From: Paenibacillus sp. J5C2022
GTDB lineage: Bacteria > Bacillota > Bacilli > Paenibacillales > Paenibacillaceae
DNA length: 64,000 bases
Assembly (NCBI RefSeq): GCF_025567625.1
Contig: NZ_JAOQJC010000007.1
Coordinates: 62,001 to 126,000, forward strand
Direction: 5' to 3'
The notes below the pieces were generated by a model that searched no databases, had not been told where the DNA came from, and saw only the letters and a program-made list of their open reading frames with translations. This document shows positions 62,952-64,000 of this stretch, piece after piece (position 1 is the first letter of the stretch; each line of letters begins with the position of its first letter). The position numbers and the translations under genes are program-made.

Positions 62952-64000
62952 CTAGGAAAGCTGTGTATGCCTGATCTCTCGGCCCGGCCTGCATGAAATC
63001 AGGCCGTGGTAGCCGCATGCCTGCAGTTCGGTCTGCAGCCGATCCGTCTTCCCCTTGTCCCCGTGGACAAGCAGTGTATTGACGGGCTGCAGCGCATCCA
63101 GCATACGACGCACATCGGGCAAGCCTTGATGAACTTTATAGCTGCATTGCAGCACTTGTATGGCCGGAGCAGGATGGGCAAGCAGCTCTGAAACAAGCGT
63201 ACCGGCATAGACATGGCCCGTTAGCAGCACGGCATGCTTGTCGTTCTCTTGCAGCGCTTCAAGCAGCTGCCGCGATCCCGGAGATTGAAGCAGCGGGTCC
63301 GATGTGAGGAAGATCGCACCCTTGCCTTGGCGGGCGCGGCACAGCATCCCCTCCGCAGGCATTACGCGCAATCGCTCGCGCCAGACGCTCTCCAACTGCC
63401 GTGCAGCCTCCGGCCAGAGCCAGCGCCTCTCCTGCAGCAACGCTTGATAGCCCGCTTCAAGCCCTTCGTCGCATATTAGCTCTGATTCCGGCAGATGCTG
63501 CGCCAGCAGATGGATGAATTCATGGCCGCGGCCTTGCAGCGGAACCGGGAGCCAGACATGTCCGCCGCCTTGCAACACCCCTCTGCAGCTTGCCGCCAAT
63601 TCCCCGACAAGCTGCTCCTGCTCCCGCTTGTCGTCTCCGTAGGCCGCATCCACGATAGCAAGCGCAATCGCTTCCTCGCACGGCAGTTGGGGGAACGACC
63701 ATTCCAGCAGCCGTGACTGCTGGCAGAAATCTCCGGAATAGAATACAATCTCTCCTGCCTGCCGCAGCATCGTCCATACTCCGCCGATCATATGACCACT
63801 TGGCCCCCAGCAGAGCTCCAGACCGTCCTTAACCGCCAGCCAGCGCCCCGGCTCCGCTTCTTCCTCCATGAAGCGGTAACGGACCTGTGATATATGTTCA
63901 TCCGCATAAGCGTTCACTCCTGTCGCTCCCCGCTCCGTCCGCTGCCATCTGGCATAGTAGTGCGGGAGCTGGCCCGCAGTCGCGCGCGTCGTCCACACTT
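62952..64000 (-). CDS. Metallo-beta-lactamase-fold hydrolase (beta-CASP-like), 5' end outside window
   Basis: 349 codons are open to the window edge, so the N-terminus with the HxHxDH motif is missing. Visible motifs are GPSGHMIGG near visible residue 67 and VFYSGDFCQQ near 85 (zinc-ligand region), plus a C-terminal LLVHGDKGKTDRL where beta-CASP nucleases have a conserved His. The domain order MBL, beta-CASP insert, MBL suggests an RNase J/CPSF-like exonuclease-fold hydrolase. The internal insert is shorter and less conserved than in known RNases. It is transcribed toward the phn operon but separated from it by a terminator. Confidence 0.75.
   Translation of the reverse strand, partial: VWTTRATAGQLPHYYARWQRTERGATGVNAYADEHISQVRYRFMEEEAEPGRWLAVKDGLELCWGPSGHMIGGVWTMLRQAGEIVFYSGDFCQQSRLLEWSFPQLPCEEAIALAIVDAAYGDDKREQEQLVGELAASCRGVLQGGGHVWLPVPLQGRGHEFIHLLAQHLPESELICDEGLEAGYQALLQERRWLWPEAARQLESVWRERLRVMPAEGMLCRARQGKGAIFLTSDPLLQSPGSRQLLEALQENDKHAVLLTGHVYAGTLVSELLAHPAPAIQVLQCSYKVHQGLPDVRRMLDALQPVNTLLVHGDKGKTDRLQTELQACGYHGLISCRPGREIRHTQLS

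Noticed and set aside
1-64000. tRNA, rRNA, riboswitch or transposase
   Set aside because: Both strands were read by eye for conserved cores and transposase motifs; none was convincing, though a small structured RNA could be missed without a covariance search.

Overview
The window looks like a chromosomal segment of a Paenibacillaceae bacterium (Paenibacillus or a close relative). This is inferred from the gene families: several S-layer-homology (SLH) anchored surface proteins, many carbohydrate ABC transporters with lipoprotein binding proteins, a membrane-bound AraC regulator, hybrid histidine kinases with 7TM sensors, strong GGAGG-type ribosome binding sites, and moderate G+C. No rRNA, tRNA, CRISPR array, transposase or plasmid/phage replication gene was recognised.

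Region 1 (1-7270, minus): a peptidoglycan (MurNAc) recovery operon. Starting from murQ, it runs sugar-binding lipoprotein, two ABC permeases, GNAT acetyltransferase, PIG-L deacetylase and namZ (cut by the window edge). A sigma-A-like promoter with a cre-like box lies upstream of murQ. Region 2 (7445-8329): a 51-bp minisatellite of about 17 copies, with no supported gene. Region 3 (8345-22463): an Lpl-type ABC transporter operon with two alkaline-phosphatase-superfamily phosphodiesterases (one secreted, one cytoplasmic), an SLH protein and a histidine phosphatase, facing a divergent membrane AraC regulator. Region 4 (22495-25957): a divergent RpiR regulator, a GH4 glycosidase and a BadF-type sugar kinase; this kinase could supply the MurNAc phosphorylation that Region 1 lacks.

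Region 5 (26122-37834): an oxidoreductase, twin hybrid histidine kinases that each carry two kinase cores, an AAA+ ATPase, a REC-BTAD response regulator, and a MORN-repeat protein whose signal peptide appears frameshifted away. Region 6 (37847-45796, minus): DUF6916, three tail-collar (microcystin-dependent-protein-like) genes and a giant SLH-anchored protein of about 1985 residues. A PhoX-like Tat phosphatase is divergent from it.

Region 7 (47544-62726, minus): a DeoR regulator, a PhnD-like lipoprotein, a HAD phosphatase, an SLH-anchored endonuclease/exonuclease/phosphatase, PhnC and two PhnE proteins, a 1508-residue SLH-anchored metallophosphoesterase containing a cohesin, a dockerin protein, and a HupE/UreJ-like protein. 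There are no C-P lyase genes, so import of phosphate esters or inorganic phosphorus is more likely than phosphonate breakdown. The window ends in a partial metallo-beta-lactamase-fold gene. The recurring theme is cell-surface capture of phosphorylated or peptidoglycan-derived material, followed by ABC import and cytoplasmic dephosphorylation.
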